64,000 nucleotides of DNA from Rhodocyclaceae bacterium. GTDB lineage: Bacteria > Pseudomonadota > Gammaproteobacteria > Burkholderiales > Rhodocyclaceae. This document shows, piece by piece, positions 26,179-37,182 of the stretch (positions within the stretch are counted from its first letter, which is position 1; every line of letters begins with the position of its first letter). The notes under the pieces were generated by a model. That model was not told the origin of the DNA. It saw only the letters and a list, made by a program, of their open reading frames with translations, and searched no databases. The translations under genes and the position numbers were made by a program. The DNA is taken from contig VIKE01000021.1 of assembly GCA_008080565.1 (NCBI GenBank), forward strand, positions 1-64,000. Reading direction: 5' to 3'.

Positions 26179-27017
26179 ATCAGTTCGCCCTGTTTGCCGT
26201 TCTCTTGATCGTGGTCGTTTCCGCCTTCATCCTGCCGCCGCTGTGGCTCGGCCTGCGCTCGACGAGCAAGGCCGACCGCAAGGAAGCCAACCTCGCCATC
26301 TTCCGCGACCAGTTGGCCGAACTGGCTCGCGAAAAAACCGAAGGATCGCTCGCCGAGGCCGATTTCGACCAAGCCAGACATGAGCTGCAACGCCGCCTGC
26401 TAGAAGAGGTCGAGCCAGCCACCGCCGGTGGCGCCGCCCCGGCGGCCACACATGGCCCGAGCCGCAAGATGGCCATCGCCATCCTGATCCTGCTGCCCAT
26501 TCTCGGCCTGCTCGGCTACGGCATCCTCGGCAATCCGAAGGCGCTCGACCCGGTACAAACCGCTGCACCGCAAGAAATGACGCCGGAAAAGATCAATGAA
26601 ATGGTCGCCAGCCTGGCCGAAAAGCTCAAAGCCAACCCGGACAACATGCCGGGCTGGCTCATGCTCGCCCGCTCGTACAAATCGATGGGCCGCTACGACG
26701 AAGCCGTTCAGGCCTTCGCCAAGGCCGAAAATGCCATCAACGACGATCCCGACCAGCTCGCCAGCTATGCAGAAACCGTCGCCATGGCCAATGGCAAAGG
26801 CATCAACGGCAAGGCGCTGCAGCTCATCGAACGGGCGCTGAAAGTCGATCCGAAGCACGCCCACAGCATGTTCCTGGCCGGCGCTGCCGCCATGGAGGCC
26901 GGCGACAACAAGAAGGGGCTTTCCTACTGGGAGCCACTGCTGTTACAAGTCGAGCCGGGCTCCGAGATCGATCAGATGCTGCGTAGCGGCATCGAGAAAA
27001 TGAAAGCAGGCAAGTAG
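26175..27017 (+). CDS. ccmI: Cytochrome c biogenesis protein CcmI
   Basis: A 280-aa protein with an N-terminal membrane helix (FAVLLIVVVSAFILPPLWLGL), a coiled region (LAREKTEGSLAEADFDQARHELQRRLLEE), a second helix, and C-terminal TPR repeats (GWLMLARSYKSMGRYDEAVQAF) that bind apocytochromes. Last gene of the ccm operon; overlaps ccmH by 4 nt. Confidence 0.93.
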   Translation: MNQFALFAVLLIVVVSAFILPPLWLGLRSTSKADRKEANLAIFRDQLAELAREKTEGSLAEADFDQARHELQRRLLEEVEPATAGGAAPAATHGPSRKMAIAILILLPILGLLGYGILGNPKALDPVQTAAPQEMTPEKINEMVASLAEKLKANPDNMPGWLMLARSYKSMGRYDEAVQAFAKAENAINDDPDQLASYAETVAMANGKGINGKALQLIERALKVDPKHAHSMFLAGAAAMEAGDNKKGLSYWEPLLLQVEPGSEIDQMLRSGIEKMKAGK

Positions 27018-27028
27018 GCCAAGCCACC

Positions 27029-27505
27029 ATGGTCGACCTGTCCCGCCGAGGCTTTTTCCGCGGTCGACCGCGCCCCAGGGCTGAAATCCGCCCGCCCTGG
27101 GCGCTGCCGGAAGCCGAATTCATCGACCGCTGCACGCGCTGCAATGACTGCCTCAAAGCCTGTCCGACGGGGATTCTGGTCGGCGGCGATGGCAGCTATC
27201 CAACCGTTGATTTCAGCCTCGGCGAATGCACTTTCTGCGGCGACTGCGTTACCAGTTGCCAACCCAAGGCCTTGCTTCGTCACCCCGAACAAGCCGCCTG
27301 GCCTTACAAGGCAGCCATCGGCGAAGACTGCCTGCCCCGCCAGGGGGTCGAATGCCGCGTCTGCGGCGACTTCTGCGAGGTTCGCGCCATCCGTTTCACG
27401 CCCCGCCTGGGCGGTAGCCCGCTGCCCGAGATCGATCCCGAAAAATGCACCGGCTGCGGCGCCTGCGTCGCGCCTTGCCCGGTCATTGCGATCAGCGTTC
27501 GCTAG
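27029..27505 (+). CDS. napF: Ferredoxin-type protein NapF
   Basis: A 158-aa cytoplasmic protein with three [4Fe-4S] ferredoxin motifs: CTRCNDCLKACP, CTFCGDCVTSCQ and CTGCGACVAPCP, plus a further CRVCGDFC pair. It begins LSRRGFFRGR, as NapF does, and is thought to help insert iron-sulfur clusters in periplasmic nitrate reductase. It is 11 nt after ccmI, so co-transcription is likely; no other nap gene is in the window. Confidence 0.9.
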   Translation: MVDLSRRGFFRGRPRPRAEIRPPWALPEAEFIDRCTRCNDCLKACPTGILVGGDGSYPTVDFSLGECTFCGDCVTSCQPKALLRHPEQAAWPYKAAIGEDCLPRQGVECRVCGDFCEVRAIRFTPRLGGSPLPEIDPEKCTGCGACVAPCPVIAISVR

Positions 27506-27764
27506 CCTCTTCCGATGCAGGCGGAACCAGTGGTGGCGGCGAAAATCCAAGGGCTATCATCTCGGCCTCCAGCTTGATGCGGAGGATCAGCAGCCCATGC
27601 AAGGACTCTCGTGCCTTGTCGTCGGCCCAGTTCTCGTGGTGATTGCGCAAACAGGCATCAATTTCGTGGCGATTGGCCAGATTGACGCGACAAACAGCAG
27701 CGTACCGGTGAATCTCGCTATCAAGATCCCGCAATTCGCGATCATAATGTTCAAATCCGCTCAT
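27492..27764 (-). CDS. Hypothetical protein, convergent with napF
   Basis: A 90-aa acidic protein (SGFEHYDRELRDLDSEIHR, then LLILRIKLEAEMIALG). It overlaps the napF end by 14 nt, tail to tail. No domain recognised. Helical predicted character and charged ends; cytoplasmic. Codon use is in line with its neighbours. Confidence 0.6.
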   Translation of the reverse strand: MSGFEHYDRELRDLDSEIHRYAAVCRVNLANRHEIDACLRNHHENWADDKARESLHGLLILRIKLEAEMIALGFSPPPLVPPASEEASER

Positions 27765-27793
27765 CGTTCAAGCTTACTCCGGAAGGAGCGACC

Positions 27794-29329
27794 ATGCATT
27801 GGTTAACACTGCCCGAACCGCGCAAGAACATCGCCCTGGCCTTTCACGACCGGGCATCGGCAAAAACCTGGCTGGCCAGCCAGCCGCAAGCCCAGCCCAT
27901 GCACATGCTGGCCGCCATCAGCCTGCAGATCGAAGCCATCGAGGCATCGACGCTCCCGCCAAGCCTAGCCGTCGAATTGCTCGACCTGCTGCGGACAGCC
28001 GCCGTACCGGCCCAGGATGCGATGGAGCCGCGTTACGTGCGCAAGGCACTGCCCATGCTCGACGACGACCAGCGCGCATTCGAGGTTGCCCAGCGCCTCT
28101 GGCTGCGTCTCGGTACTTCCTATCTGCGCCTGGCGCCACATTTTGCCTCGGGCGAAAAAGGCAAACTGCTGCACCGGGCAGCCTGTGCCATCCGGATGGC
28201 CGAATACTGCCATTTCCTGGCCGCCCGGGAATGTCCGCCCCTGCTCGATCAAATACTCTTCGCCATCCTCGATCAGGCCGAAAGAGACGGTTTGTCGCGC
28301 CATTCTCTGCCTGATCCGGACTTCCCCCATCTGGTCGACACCACCATCGCCGGCCATCTGGCCTGGGCTTTCATGCTGCGCCTGATCGACCCGTATCGCC
28401 TGTCGGCCGCCCAGCTTGCCGTCGCCAACCGGGCGCTGAGCCGCTGGCGCGAACTGGCCGGCTTCCAGACCATGCCGGACGATGACCCGAGAGGTCACTC
28501 GGTCGATCTCCAACCGCTGTTTGGCAGCACCTTGCCGGAAGGCATTCCGCGCTGGCTCGAAGTTCCCCGGGTGACCCGCAAGATCGCCCAGCGCATTGCC
28601 GCGCTCAAGGAAGGCGCATCGCCCGAAGCCCTGAAACTTGGTCGCGAACTGTCACCGGCGGCCAGTATCCGCCTGCTGCGCGACATCGAAGCCAGCCTTG
28701 AATCGCATGGCCAGCACCGCAGCACTGAAATCGGCGAAATCGAACTCGCCTTCGGCGCTGAATTTGCCTATGCAGCGTTTACCGGCGAAATGATCGTGCA
28801 GAGCGGATCGCTCGATGTTGGCAGCGCAACCCTGGCCCATCAGCGCACGGCGATGTTCGGATTCGACCGCGTATCGACCATGCCGACGGCCGTCAAGAAG
28901 CTCAATGTCCCTGGTGAGAACTGGCTGCTCGTCGATGGCAAGGCGATCCGTCCGGCCGACCGTAAGGGCGCCCGCCGCCAGTCGCCCTGTCTGATCGCCT
29001 CGACCTCCCTCGGCGGGCCACGACTCGGTGTCATGGTCGGCCTGCAGAGCATTCCCGGCGGCGCCCTGGCCGCCGACCTGCAGTGGTACGAGGAACGCAT
29101 CGAGCCGGGCCGCCTCGCCCGACCGGCGGCGCTGGGCCAAACCAACGCCGTAGTCCCCGTCTTCCTGCTCCATGACGGTGAAAACTGTTCGCTGATCGTC
29201 CCGAGTGTGGCCGGAGTCCGGCTCGATACCGGCGTTACGCTGGAAGGCACCTCGGTCAGCCACCTGCTGCCGACCGAAGTGCTCGAACGCGGGGTCGATT
29301 TCGTCCGCTACGCGATCAGCAAACAATAA
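27794..29329 (+). CDS. Hypothetical protein, 511 aa
   Basis: A 511-aa soluble protein with no signal peptide or membrane segment. The N-terminal half is helical (SLQIEAIEAS, AFEVAQRLWLRLGTSYLRLAP); the C-terminal third is richer in strands (GENWLLVDGKAIRPADRKG, LGVMVGLQSIPGGALAADLQWYEERIEPGRL) and could hold a PilZ-like fold, but no RxxxR signature is clear. A GGAAGGAGCG site precedes the ATG. It stands alone between napF and the terminator at 29334. I do not recognise the function. Confidence 0.7.
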   Translation: MHWLTLPEPRKNIALAFHDRASAKTWLASQPQAQPMHMLAAISLQIEAIEASTLPPSLAVELLDLLRTAAVPAQDAMEPRYVRKALPMLDDDQRAFEVAQRLWLRLGTSYLRLAPHFASGEKGKLLHRAACAIRMAEYCHFLAARECPPLLDQILFAILDQAERDGLSRHSLPDPDFPHLVDTTIAGHLAWAFMLRLIDPYRLSAAQLAVANRALSRWRELAGFQTMPDDDPRGHSVDLQPLFGSTLPEGIPRWLEVPRVTRKIAQRIAALKEGASPEALKLGRELSPAASIRLLRDIEASLESHGQHRSTEIGEIELAFGAEFAYAAFTGEMIVQSGSLDVGSATLAHQRTAMFGFDRVSTMPTAVKKLNVPGENWLLVDGKAIRPADRKGARRQSPCLIASTSLGGPRLGVMVGLQSIPGGALAADLQWYEERIEPGRLARPAALGQTNAVVPVFLLHDGENCSLIVPSVAGVRLDTGVTLEGTSVSHLLPTEVLERGVDFVRYAISKQ

Positions 29330-29333
29330 AAAA

Positions 29334-29353
29334 GGCCCGCTGGTTAGCGGGCC
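29334..29353 (-). terminator. Terminator of the propionate operon
   Basis: An 8-bp perfect stem (GGCCCGCT with AGCGGGCC, loop GGTT) flanked on the left by six A residues, so it reads as a hairpin plus T run for the minus-strand pccA transcript. It also sits just after the plus-strand 511-aa gene and may work weakly for it. Confidence 0.85.
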
Positions 29354-29358
29354 TTCGC

Positions 29359-29395
29359 TTCCACGGTCGACCGGAAAAAACGGCCGAAAATCAAA
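29359..29395 (-). repeat. Dispersed element, copy 7 (intergenic, 3' of pccA)
   Basis: On the minus strand: TTTGATTTTCGGCCGTTTT then TTCCGGTCGACCGTGGAAGC. It lies exactly between the pccA stop and the operon terminator, hence transcribed but not translated. Confidence 0.85.
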
Positions 29396-31408
29396 TCACT
29401 CGAATTCGATGATGACCTGATCCACCGTCAGGCTTTCGCCGGCAGCCGCTGAAATCTTCTTCACCTTGCAGTCCTGGTCAGCCTTGAGGATGTTTTCCAT
29501 CTTCATCGCTTCGATGACCGCCAGCTTCTCGCCGGCCTTCACTTCCTGACCAACCGTCACCGCCACTTCGCGGAGCAGGCCAGGCATCGGCGAAATCAGG
29601 AACTTGGACAGGTCAGGTGCCTGCTTTTCCGGCATCAGCGCCAGCAGTTCTGCAGCGCGGGCGCTCATCACCATGAAGTCGGCGCGGGTACCCCAGTGGA
29701 ACAGCGAGTATTTCGTCTTGTGCCGTTCGACCTGCAGCGTGAAAGCCTGACCGTTGCAGGTACCGACGAACAGCGACTCGCCAAGTTTCCAGGAAGAACG
29801 CAGCTCGTAGTGCTGACCGCCGTACTCGATGTCATAGCCACCATCGACCAGACATGCCGTGACCGGATGATGCTGATTGCCGGCGGCGTCGAGGCGAACG
29901 ACCATCCAGTTGTCGCTGACCAGACGCTCGTGGCCCTGCAGCTGGCCGGAGATGGAAGCGGAGCGATCGGTGAAGGCACGGTAGACATAAGCAGCCACCG
30001 AAACCAGCAAGGCCGGATCATCGTGCGGCACCATCGAGGCATCGAAGCCCGTCGGGTAGTGCTTGGGGATGAAGCCAGTGTCGAAGATGCCGGAATGGAA
30101 CACCGGGTGCTGCATCAACGCAGCCTGGAACGGGATGTTCGAGGAAATGCCGCGGATCACGAAACCGTTCAAGGCGTCACGCATGCGGGAGATCGCCGTG
30201 CTGCGATCCTTGCCGTGCACGATCAGCTTGGCGATCATCGAGTCGTAGAACATCGAAATCTCGCCACCATCGTAAACACCGGTATCGACACGGGTAGTGC
30301 CGCTGGCGTCGCTGGTTTCCTTGGGCGGCAGGAACTTCACAAGACGGCCAGTCGACGGCAGGAAGCCGCGGAACGGGTCTTCGGCGTTGATCCGGCACTC
30401 CATGGCCCAGCCGTTGATAGGAACTTCAGCCTGGGTCAGCGGCAGCTTCTCGCCGTAAGCGACGCGGATCATCTGCTCAACGAGGTCGAGGCCGGTAATC
30501 AGTTCGGTAACCGGATGCTCCACCTGCAGGCGAGTATTCATTTCCAGGAAGTAGAACTCCTTGGTCGCGCCGGAAACGACGAACTCGACCGTACCGGCCG
30601 ATTCATAGTCCACCGCGCGGGCCAGCGCCACGGCCTGTTCGCCCATCGCCTTGCGCATCTCGGCATCAACGAAGGGGCTCGGCGCCTCTTCGATTACCTT
30701 CTGGTGACGACGCTGAATTGAGCAATCACGTTCGTTCAGGTAGACGTAGTTGCCATGTGAGTCGCCGAGCAGCTGAATTTCGATGTGACGCGGTTCCAGC
30801 ACGTATTTTTCGATGAAGACGCGGTCGTCACCGAAAGAGTTGCGCGCTTCATTGACGCAGGAGGAGAAACCTTCGTGTGCTTCGGAATCGTTGTAAGCGA
30901 CGCGCAGGCCCTTGCCGCCGCCGCCGGCGGAAGCCTTGATCATCACCGGATAGCCGATGCCCTGAGCGATCTTGACAGCTTCGTCAGGACCGGCGATGGC
31001 GTCGTTGTAACCCGGAATGGTGTTGACGTTGGCAGCGATGGCCAGCTTCTTGGATTCGATCTTGTCGCCCATCTTGGCGATGGAGTAATGCTTCGGACCG
31101 ATGAACTTGATGCCTTCTTCTTCCAGACGACGGGAGAACTCGGCATTTTCAGACAGGAAGCCGTAGCCCGGATGGACGGCCTGGGCGCCAGTCTGCTTGC
31201 AGGCGGCGATGATCTTGTCGGCAACCAGATAGGACTCTTTCGAAGCAGCCGGTCCAATACAGACGGCTTCATCGGCGAGGTCGACGAACAAGGCATCCTT
31301 GTCGGCTTCGGAATAGACGGCGACTGTCTTGATGCCCATCTTGCGGGCCGTCTTGATGACGCGGCAGGCAATTTCACCGCGGTTGGCGATCAGAATTTTA
31401 GTGAACAT
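29396..31408 (-). CDS. pccA: Propionyl-CoA carboxylase alpha (biotin) subunit
   Basis: A 670-aa acyl-CoA carboxylase alpha chain: biotin carboxylase domain (ILIANRGEIACRV at the start, GGGGKGLRV ATP grasp near residue 165, MNTRLQVEHPVTE near 292) and a C-terminal biotinyl domain with the EAMKMEN lysine near residue 637. With PccB it carboxylates propionyl-CoA to methylmalonyl-CoA, feeding the mutase in the same operon. Acetyl-CoA or geranyl-CoA substrates cannot be excluded from sequence but the neighbours make propionyl-CoA by far the likeliest. Confidence 0.93.
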   Translation of the reverse strand: MFTKILIANRGEIACRVIKTARKMGIKTVAVYSEADKDALFVDLADEAVCIGPAASKESYLVADKIIAACKQTGAQAVHPGYGFLSENAEFSRRLEEEGIKFIGPKHYSIAKMGDKIESKKLAIAANVNTIPGYNDAIAGPDEAVKIAQGIGYPVMIKASAGGGGKGLRVAYNDSEAHEGFSSCVNEARNSFGDDRVFIEKYVLEPRHIEIQLLGDSHGNYVYLNERDCSIQRRHQKVIEEAPSPFVDAEMRKAMGEQAVALARAVDYESAGTVEFVVSGATKEFYFLEMNTRLQVEHPVTELITGLDLVEQMIRVAYGEKLPLTQAEVPINGWAMECRINAEDPFRGFLPSTGRLVKFLPPKETSDASGTTRVDTGVYDGGEISMFYDSMIAKLIVHGKDRSTAISRMRDALNGFVIRGISSNIPFQAALMQHPVFHSGIFDTGFIPKHYPTGFDASMVPHDDPALLVSVAAYVYRAFTDRSASISGQLQGHERLVSDNWMVVRLDAAGNQHHPVTACLVDGGYDIEYGGQHYELRSSWKLGESLFVGTCNGQAFTLQVERHKTKYSLFHWGTRADFMVMSARAAELLALMPEKQAPDLSKFLISPMPGLLREVAVTVGQEVKAGEKLAVIEAMKMENILKADQDCKVKKISAAAGESLTVDQVIIEFE

Positions 31409-31429
31409 ATTCCTTTTTCTCCCTGACGC

Positions 31430-32965
<1,536 letters not shown>

Positions 32966-32992
32966 AGAAAACTCCCTAAATGGATCGGGTGA

Positions 32993-34003
32993 TTAGTGTT
33001 TCAGATAGTCGAGCAGCGCATACGCGGCGGCAGCCGGAGTCGTATGGCCTTCCTCGACGGATCGGGTAAAGGCGGGCAGGTTCTCCTGCACGCGCGGGTG
33101 ATGACGGAAATACTGACGCAAACCGGAGTCGATCAGTTGCCACATCCAGCTCAAAGCCTGATGCTGGCGCTTGGCATCGAACTCTCCGGTCGACTTCAGA
33201 GCCGCCTGATACTTCTCGACCTGTTCCCAGAATTCAGCGATGCCTTCCTTGTGCAAAGCGGACAGCGTGATAACCGGCGGTGCCCAGTTGGGCGAGGCCG
33301 GGCGCAGCATGTGCAGGGCGTTGCGCCATTGGGCACGGACCACAGCAGTGGCCTGACGGTCGATATCGGCCTTGTTGATGATCACCATGTCGGCGATCTC
33401 GACAATGCCCTTCTTGATCGCCTGCAGGTCGTCACCGGCATTCGGCAACTGGAGCAGGCAGAACATGTCGACCATGCCAGCCACCGTCGTTTCCGACTGG
33501 CCGACACCGACGGTCTCGATGATGATCACGTCGTAGCCCGAGGCTTCACAGAGCAGCAACGCTTCGCGCGACTTCTCGGCCACGCCGCCCAGCGAACCCG
33601 ATGACGGACTCGGCCGGATGAAGGCCTCCTCGCGCTGGCTGAGCAATTCCATCCGCGTCTTGTCACCAAGGATCGAACCACCAGAAACCGAAGATGAAGG
33701 ATCGACGGCCAGCACAGCCAGCTTCTTGCCCTGCTCGATCAGCCAGACACCCAGCGCCTCGATAAACGTCGACTTGCCCGCCCCCGGCACGCCGGAAATG
33801 CCGATACGGATCGCCTTGCCAGTACTAGGCAAAATAGCGTTAAGCACTTGCTGGGCGCGCTGCTGATGATCGGGACGCGTCGACTCGATCAGCGTGATGG
33901 CCTTGGCCAGCGCACGGCGCTGACCAGCCAGCACACCATCGACCAGCAGTTGGTCGCCAGCAGACAGAATATTGGCACGCACGGGAACTTCGCCCAGATT
34001 CAT
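32993..34003 (-). CDS. meaB: Methylmalonyl-CoA mutase chaperone GTPase MeaB
   Basis: A 336-aa G3E-family GTPase that guards B12 loading and reactivation of methylmalonyl-CoA mutase. P-loop GVPGAGKSTF near residue 70, VDPSSSVSGGSILGDKTRM, ETVGVGQSE and NKAD are all visible. It starts 7 nt after the mutase gene, the standard pairing. Confidence 0.95.
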   Translation of the reverse strand: MNLGEVPVRANILSAGDQLLVDGVLAGQRRALAKAITLIESTRPDHQQRAQQVLNAILPSTGKAIRIGISGVPGAGKSTFIEALGVWLIEQGKKLAVLAVDPSSSVSGGSILGDKTRMELLSQREEAFIRPSPSSGSLGGVAEKSREALLLCEASGYDVIIIETVGVGQSETTVAGMVDMFCLLQLPNAGDDLQAIKKGIVEIADMVIINKADIDRQATAVVRAQWRNALHMLRPASPNWAPPVITLSALHKEGIAEFWEQVEKYQAALKSTGEFDAKRQHQALSWMWQLIDSGLRQYFRHHPRVQENLPAFTRSVEEGHTTPAAAAYALLDYLKH

Positions 34004-34010
34004 CCGAGAC

Positions 34011-36161
34011 TTAACCGCGTGCCTTGCGAATTTCTTCGATCACCTTGATGGCCGAATCCTCGATCCGCGTTCCCGGTCCGAAAATGGCTTTGGCGCCTGC
34101 GTTGTAGAGATAGTCGTAATCCTGGGCGGGGATAACGCCGCCGGCGAAGACGATGATGTCGTCACCGCCCTGGTCCTTGAGCGCCTTGACCAGTTGCGGC
34201 AGCAGGGTCTTGTGACCGGCCGCCAGCGACGATACACCCACGGCGTGCACGTCGTTCTCGATGGCCTGACGGGCAGCTTCTTCCGGAGTCTGGAAGAGCG
34301 GGCCCATGTCGATGTCGAAGCCGAGGTCGGCATAGGCCGTAGCCACCACCTTGGCGCCACGGTCATGGCCATCCTGGCCGAGCTTGGCGATCATGATGCG
34401 CGGACGACGACCTTCTTCTTCGGCGAATTTGGCGACATCGGCCTTGATCTTTTCCCAGCTTTCCTGACCTTCCACAACACCTCCGTACACACCCGAAATG
34501 GTCTGGTTGTTGGCACGGAAACGACCAAAGATCTTTTCCAGCGCATCGGACACTTCACCCACCGTGGCACGCAGGCGCATGGCCTTGACGGTCAGGTCGA
34601 GCAGGTTGCCTTCGCCGGATTCGGCGGCTTTGGTTAACGCCTCCAAAGCCGCGTTGACCGCAGCACTGTCGCGCGTCGCGCGAATCTGCTTGAGGCGGGC
34701 AATCTGCGAGTCACGCACGGCGTGGTTGTCGATATCGAGGATGTCGATCGCGTCTTCCTTGGCCAGCTTGTACTTGTTGACGCCGACGATGACGTCCTTG
34801 CCGGAGTCAATGCGTGCCTGCTTGTCGGCCGCGCAGGTTTCGACCTGCATCTTGGCCCAACCCGATTCAACGGCCTTGGTCATGCCGCCCATGGCTTCGA
34901 TTTCCTGGATGATGCCCCAGGCCTTGTCGGCCATGTCCTGGGTCAGCTTTTCCATCATGTAGGAACCGGCCCACGGATCGACGACATTGGTGATGTGGGT
35001 TTCTTCCTGAATGATCAGTTGCGTGTTGCGGGCGATACGCGACGAGAACTCGGTCGGCAGCGCAATGGCTTCGTCCAGCGCATTGGTGTGCAGCGACTGG
35101 GTGCCGCCGAAAACAGCCGCCATCGCTTCGATGGTGGTACGCACGACGTTGTTGTACGGATCCTGCTCGGTCAGCGACCAACCGGAAGTCTGGCTGTGCG
35201 TGCGCAGCATCTTGGACTTGGGGCTCTTGGCGTTGAAACCGGTCATGATGCGATCCCACAGCAGGCGGCCGGCGCGCATCTTGGCGATCTCAAGGTAGAA
35301 ATTCATGCCCACCGCCCAGAAGAAGGACAGGCGGCCGGCGAAGGTGTCGACGTCCATGCCCGAGGCGACGCCGGTACGCACGTATTCCATGCCGTCAGCC
35401 AGCGTGAAGGCCAGCTCGATGGCCTGATTGGCACCGGCTTCCTGGATGTGATAACCGGAAATCGAGATCGAGTTGAACTTCGGCATGTGCTGCGCCGTGT
35501 AGCCGAAGATGTCGGCAATAATCTTCATCGATGGTTTGGGCGGATAGATGTAGGTATTCCGCACCATGAATTCTTTGAGAATGTCGTTCTGGATAGTGCC
35601 GGACAGCTTGTCCTGGCTAACACCCTGCTCTTCGGCGGCGACGATGTAGCCGGCAAGAATCGGCAGCACCGCGCCGTTCATGGTCATCGAGACGGATATC
35701 TTGTCGAGCGGAATGCTGTCGAAGAGGATCTTCATGTCTTCGACGGAGTCGATCGCCACGCCGGCCTTGCCAACATCACCCGTAACACGGGCGTTATCGG
35801 AGTCGTAACCACGGTGCGTCGCCAGGTCGAAAGCCACGGAAACGCCCTGGCCGCCGGCGGCCAGCGCCTTGCGGTAGAAGGCGTTGGAGGCTTCAGCGGT
35901 GGAGAAACCCGCATACTGACGGATGGTCCACGGCTTGACGGCATACATCGTCGGTTGCGGGCCGCGCAGATAGGGCGCAAAACCGGGCAGGGTATCGGCA
36001 AATTCGAGACCGGCGACATCTGCCTTCGTATACAGTGCCTTGACGGCTAGCCCTTCGGGGGTATTCCACACCAGATTCCCGACATCGCCCCCTGGTGACT
36101 GTTTGGCTGCGGCCTTTTCCCAAGCATCCAGGTTATTGGAATCAAAGAACTTTTCAGACAT
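34011..36161 (-). CDS. mcmA: Methylmalonyl-CoA mutase, single-chain
   Basis: A 716-aa adenosylcobalamin-dependent mutase converting methylmalonyl-CoA to succinyl-CoA. The TIM-barrel part holds [20 protein letters not shown] and the C-terminal cobalamin domain has [12 protein letters not shown], whose His is the lower cobalt ligand. It is the E. coli ScpA-like, catalytic-chain-only form. It is the first gene of the operon and links it to the B12 uptake locus at 55484-64000. The region to gntR is the probable promoter. Confidence 0.96.
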   Translation of the reverse strand: MSEKFFDSNNLDAWEKAAAKQSPGGDVGNLVWNTPEGLAVKALYTKADVAGLEFADTLPGFAPYLRGPQPTMYAVKPWTIRQYAGFSTAEASNAFYRKALAAGGQGVSVAFDLATHRGYDSDNARVTGDVGKAGVAIDSVEDMKILFDSIPLDKISVSMTMNGAVLPILAGYIVAAEEQGVSQDKLSGTIQNDILKEFMVRNTYIYPPKPSMKIIADIFGYTAQHMPKFNSISISGYHIQEAGANQAIELAFTLADGMEYVRTGVASGMDVDTFAGRLSFFWAVGMNFYLEIAKMRAGRLLWDRIMTGFNAKSPKSKMLRTHSQTSGWSLTEQDPYNNVVRTTIEAMAAVFGGTQSLHTNALDEAIALPTEFSSRIARNTQLIIQEETHITNVVDPWAGSYMMEKLTQDMADKAWGIIQEIEAMGGMTKAVESGWAKMQVETCAADKQARIDSGKDVIVGVNKYKLAKEDAIDILDIDNHAVRDSQIARLKQIRATRDSAAVNAALEALTKAAESGEGNLLDLTVKAMRLRATVGEVSDALEKIFGRFRANNQTISGVYGGVVEGQESWEKIKADVAKFAEEEGRRPRIMIAKLGQDGHDRGAKVVATAYADLGFDIDMGPLFQTPEEAARQAIENDVHAVGVSSLAAGHKTLLPQLVKALKDQGGDDIIVFAGGVIPAQDYDYLYNAGAKAIFGPGTRIEDSAIKVIEEIRKARG

Positions 36162-36264
36162 GACACACCCCTCGCTGATTCGATTTTTTCGGGCTTATGA
36201 TGCAGAATTCAAAATTCTACGCTTTTGGGCCCAGCTTGACATACCAAGCCCCACATAATACTTA

Positions 36265-36278
36265 TCCATAATTATGGA
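36265..36278. promoter_or_regulatory. Palindromic operator between mcmA and gntR
   Basis: TCCATAATTATGGA is a 14-bp perfect palindrome midway between the divergent mutase and regulator genes, so it is a good candidate site for the adjacent GntR protein. Confidence 0.55.
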
Positions 36279-36326
36279 AGCAAGTCGGCTAAGTCCCGAT
36301 CGGCTCAATCACATCACACCAAAACC

Positions 36327-36995
36327 ATGACACGTATCGCACCTACCGCGCTCTATCAGGAAGTGGCCGAAAGACTGCGTCAACGCATCTTCGCACACGA
36401 ACTGACCCCGGGTACCTGGATCGACGAGCAGAAGCTCGCCGAGGAATACGGCATTTCCCGTACGCCCCTACGCGAGGCGCTCAAGGTTCTCGCTTCCGAA
36501 GGACTGGTCGATCTGCGCCCCCGCCGTGGCTGCTACGTCACCGAGATTTCCCGGCAGGACATGGACGACATATTCCCGCTGATGGCCATGCTGGAAGGGC
36601 GCTGTGCGGCAGAAGCGGTCAAGCGGGCGAAACCAGCCGACATCTCGGCACTGAAGAACATCCATGAGCAGCTTGAGGCGGCGGCCCGCGAGGGACGCAT
36701 TGACGCCTTCTTCGAGTCGAATCAGGAATTCCACAAAAAAATTCAGGAGCTGTCCGGCAACCGCTGGCTGCTCTCGGTCATTCAGGACCTGCGCAAGGTA
36801 TTGAAGCTCTCTCGATTGCACTCGCTCTCACTCGAGGGCCGCCTGCAGCAGTCTCTGGACGAGCATCGCCTGATCATGGCTGCGCTGCAGGCCGGCGACG
36901 CCGTCAAGGCCGAGAAACTGATGCACGATCATCTGCTGTCCGGGCGCGAAGCCCTGGCCAAGATTCGGGATAGTGCCGCGGGGCAAGGCAACTGA
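36327..36995 (+). CDS. GntR-family regulator (FCD), propionate operon
   Basis: A 222-aa GntR regulator: winged helix (GTWIDEQKLAEEYGISRTPLREALKVL) and an FCD ligand domain with metal-type His (FHKKIQELSGNRWL; HDHLL near the C-terminus). Divergent from mcmA, so it likely represses or activates the pcc/mcm operon in response to a propionate-derived ligand such as methylcitrate or methylmalonyl-CoA; the ligand is inference. Confidence 0.9.
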   Translation: MTRIAPTALYQEVAERLRQRIFAHELTPGTWIDEQKLAEEYGISRTPLREALKVLASEGLVDLRPRRGCYVTEISRQDMDDIFPLMAMLEGRCAAEAVKRAKPADISALKNIHEQLEAAAREGRIDAFFESNQEFHKKIQELSGNRWLLSVIQDLRKVLKLSRLHSLSLEGRLQQSLDEHRLIMAALQAGDAVKAEKLMHDHLLSGREALAKIRDSAAGQGN

Positions 36996-36998
36996 TCG

Positions 36999-37034
36999 TT
37001 GCCACGGTCAACCGGAAAATTCAGCCAAATTTAA
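36999..37034 (-). repeat. Dispersed element, copy 8 (intergenic, 3' of gntR)
   Basis: On the minus strand: TTTAAATTTGGCTGAATT then TTCCGGTTGACCGTGGCAA. It begins 3 nt after the gntR stop codon and ends before a terminator. Confidence 0.86.
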
Positions 37035-37130
37035 AACAAGATCCGGTGCAGCACTGACGGAAAGACCGGCCAAGCCTTGGCTGCAAACCGGCTCGTTGCC
37101 GGCTTCAATGAGTTTTCCGCGCCAATAAAC

Positions 37131-37169
37131 AAAAACCCCCTGACGGCTTTCGCCGTCAGGGGGTTTTTT
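37131..37169. terminator. Bidirectional terminator between gntR and actP
   Basis: A 12-bp perfect stem (CCCCCTGACGGC with GCCGTCAGGGGG, loop TTTC) flanked by five A on the left and six T on the right, so it can end both converging transcripts. Confidence 0.95.
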
Positions 37170-37182
37170 CTGCAACAGAAAC

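Noticed and set aside
27047-27080. GGCTTTTTCCGCGGTCGACC in napF resembles the dispersed element.
   Set aside because: The core differs (CGGTCGACCGCG) and the codons give the normal NapF start SRRGFFRGR, so it is likely chance.
34722-36050. A 442-codon open frame on plus opposite mcmA.
   Set aside because: Shadow frame of a strongly conserved mutase.
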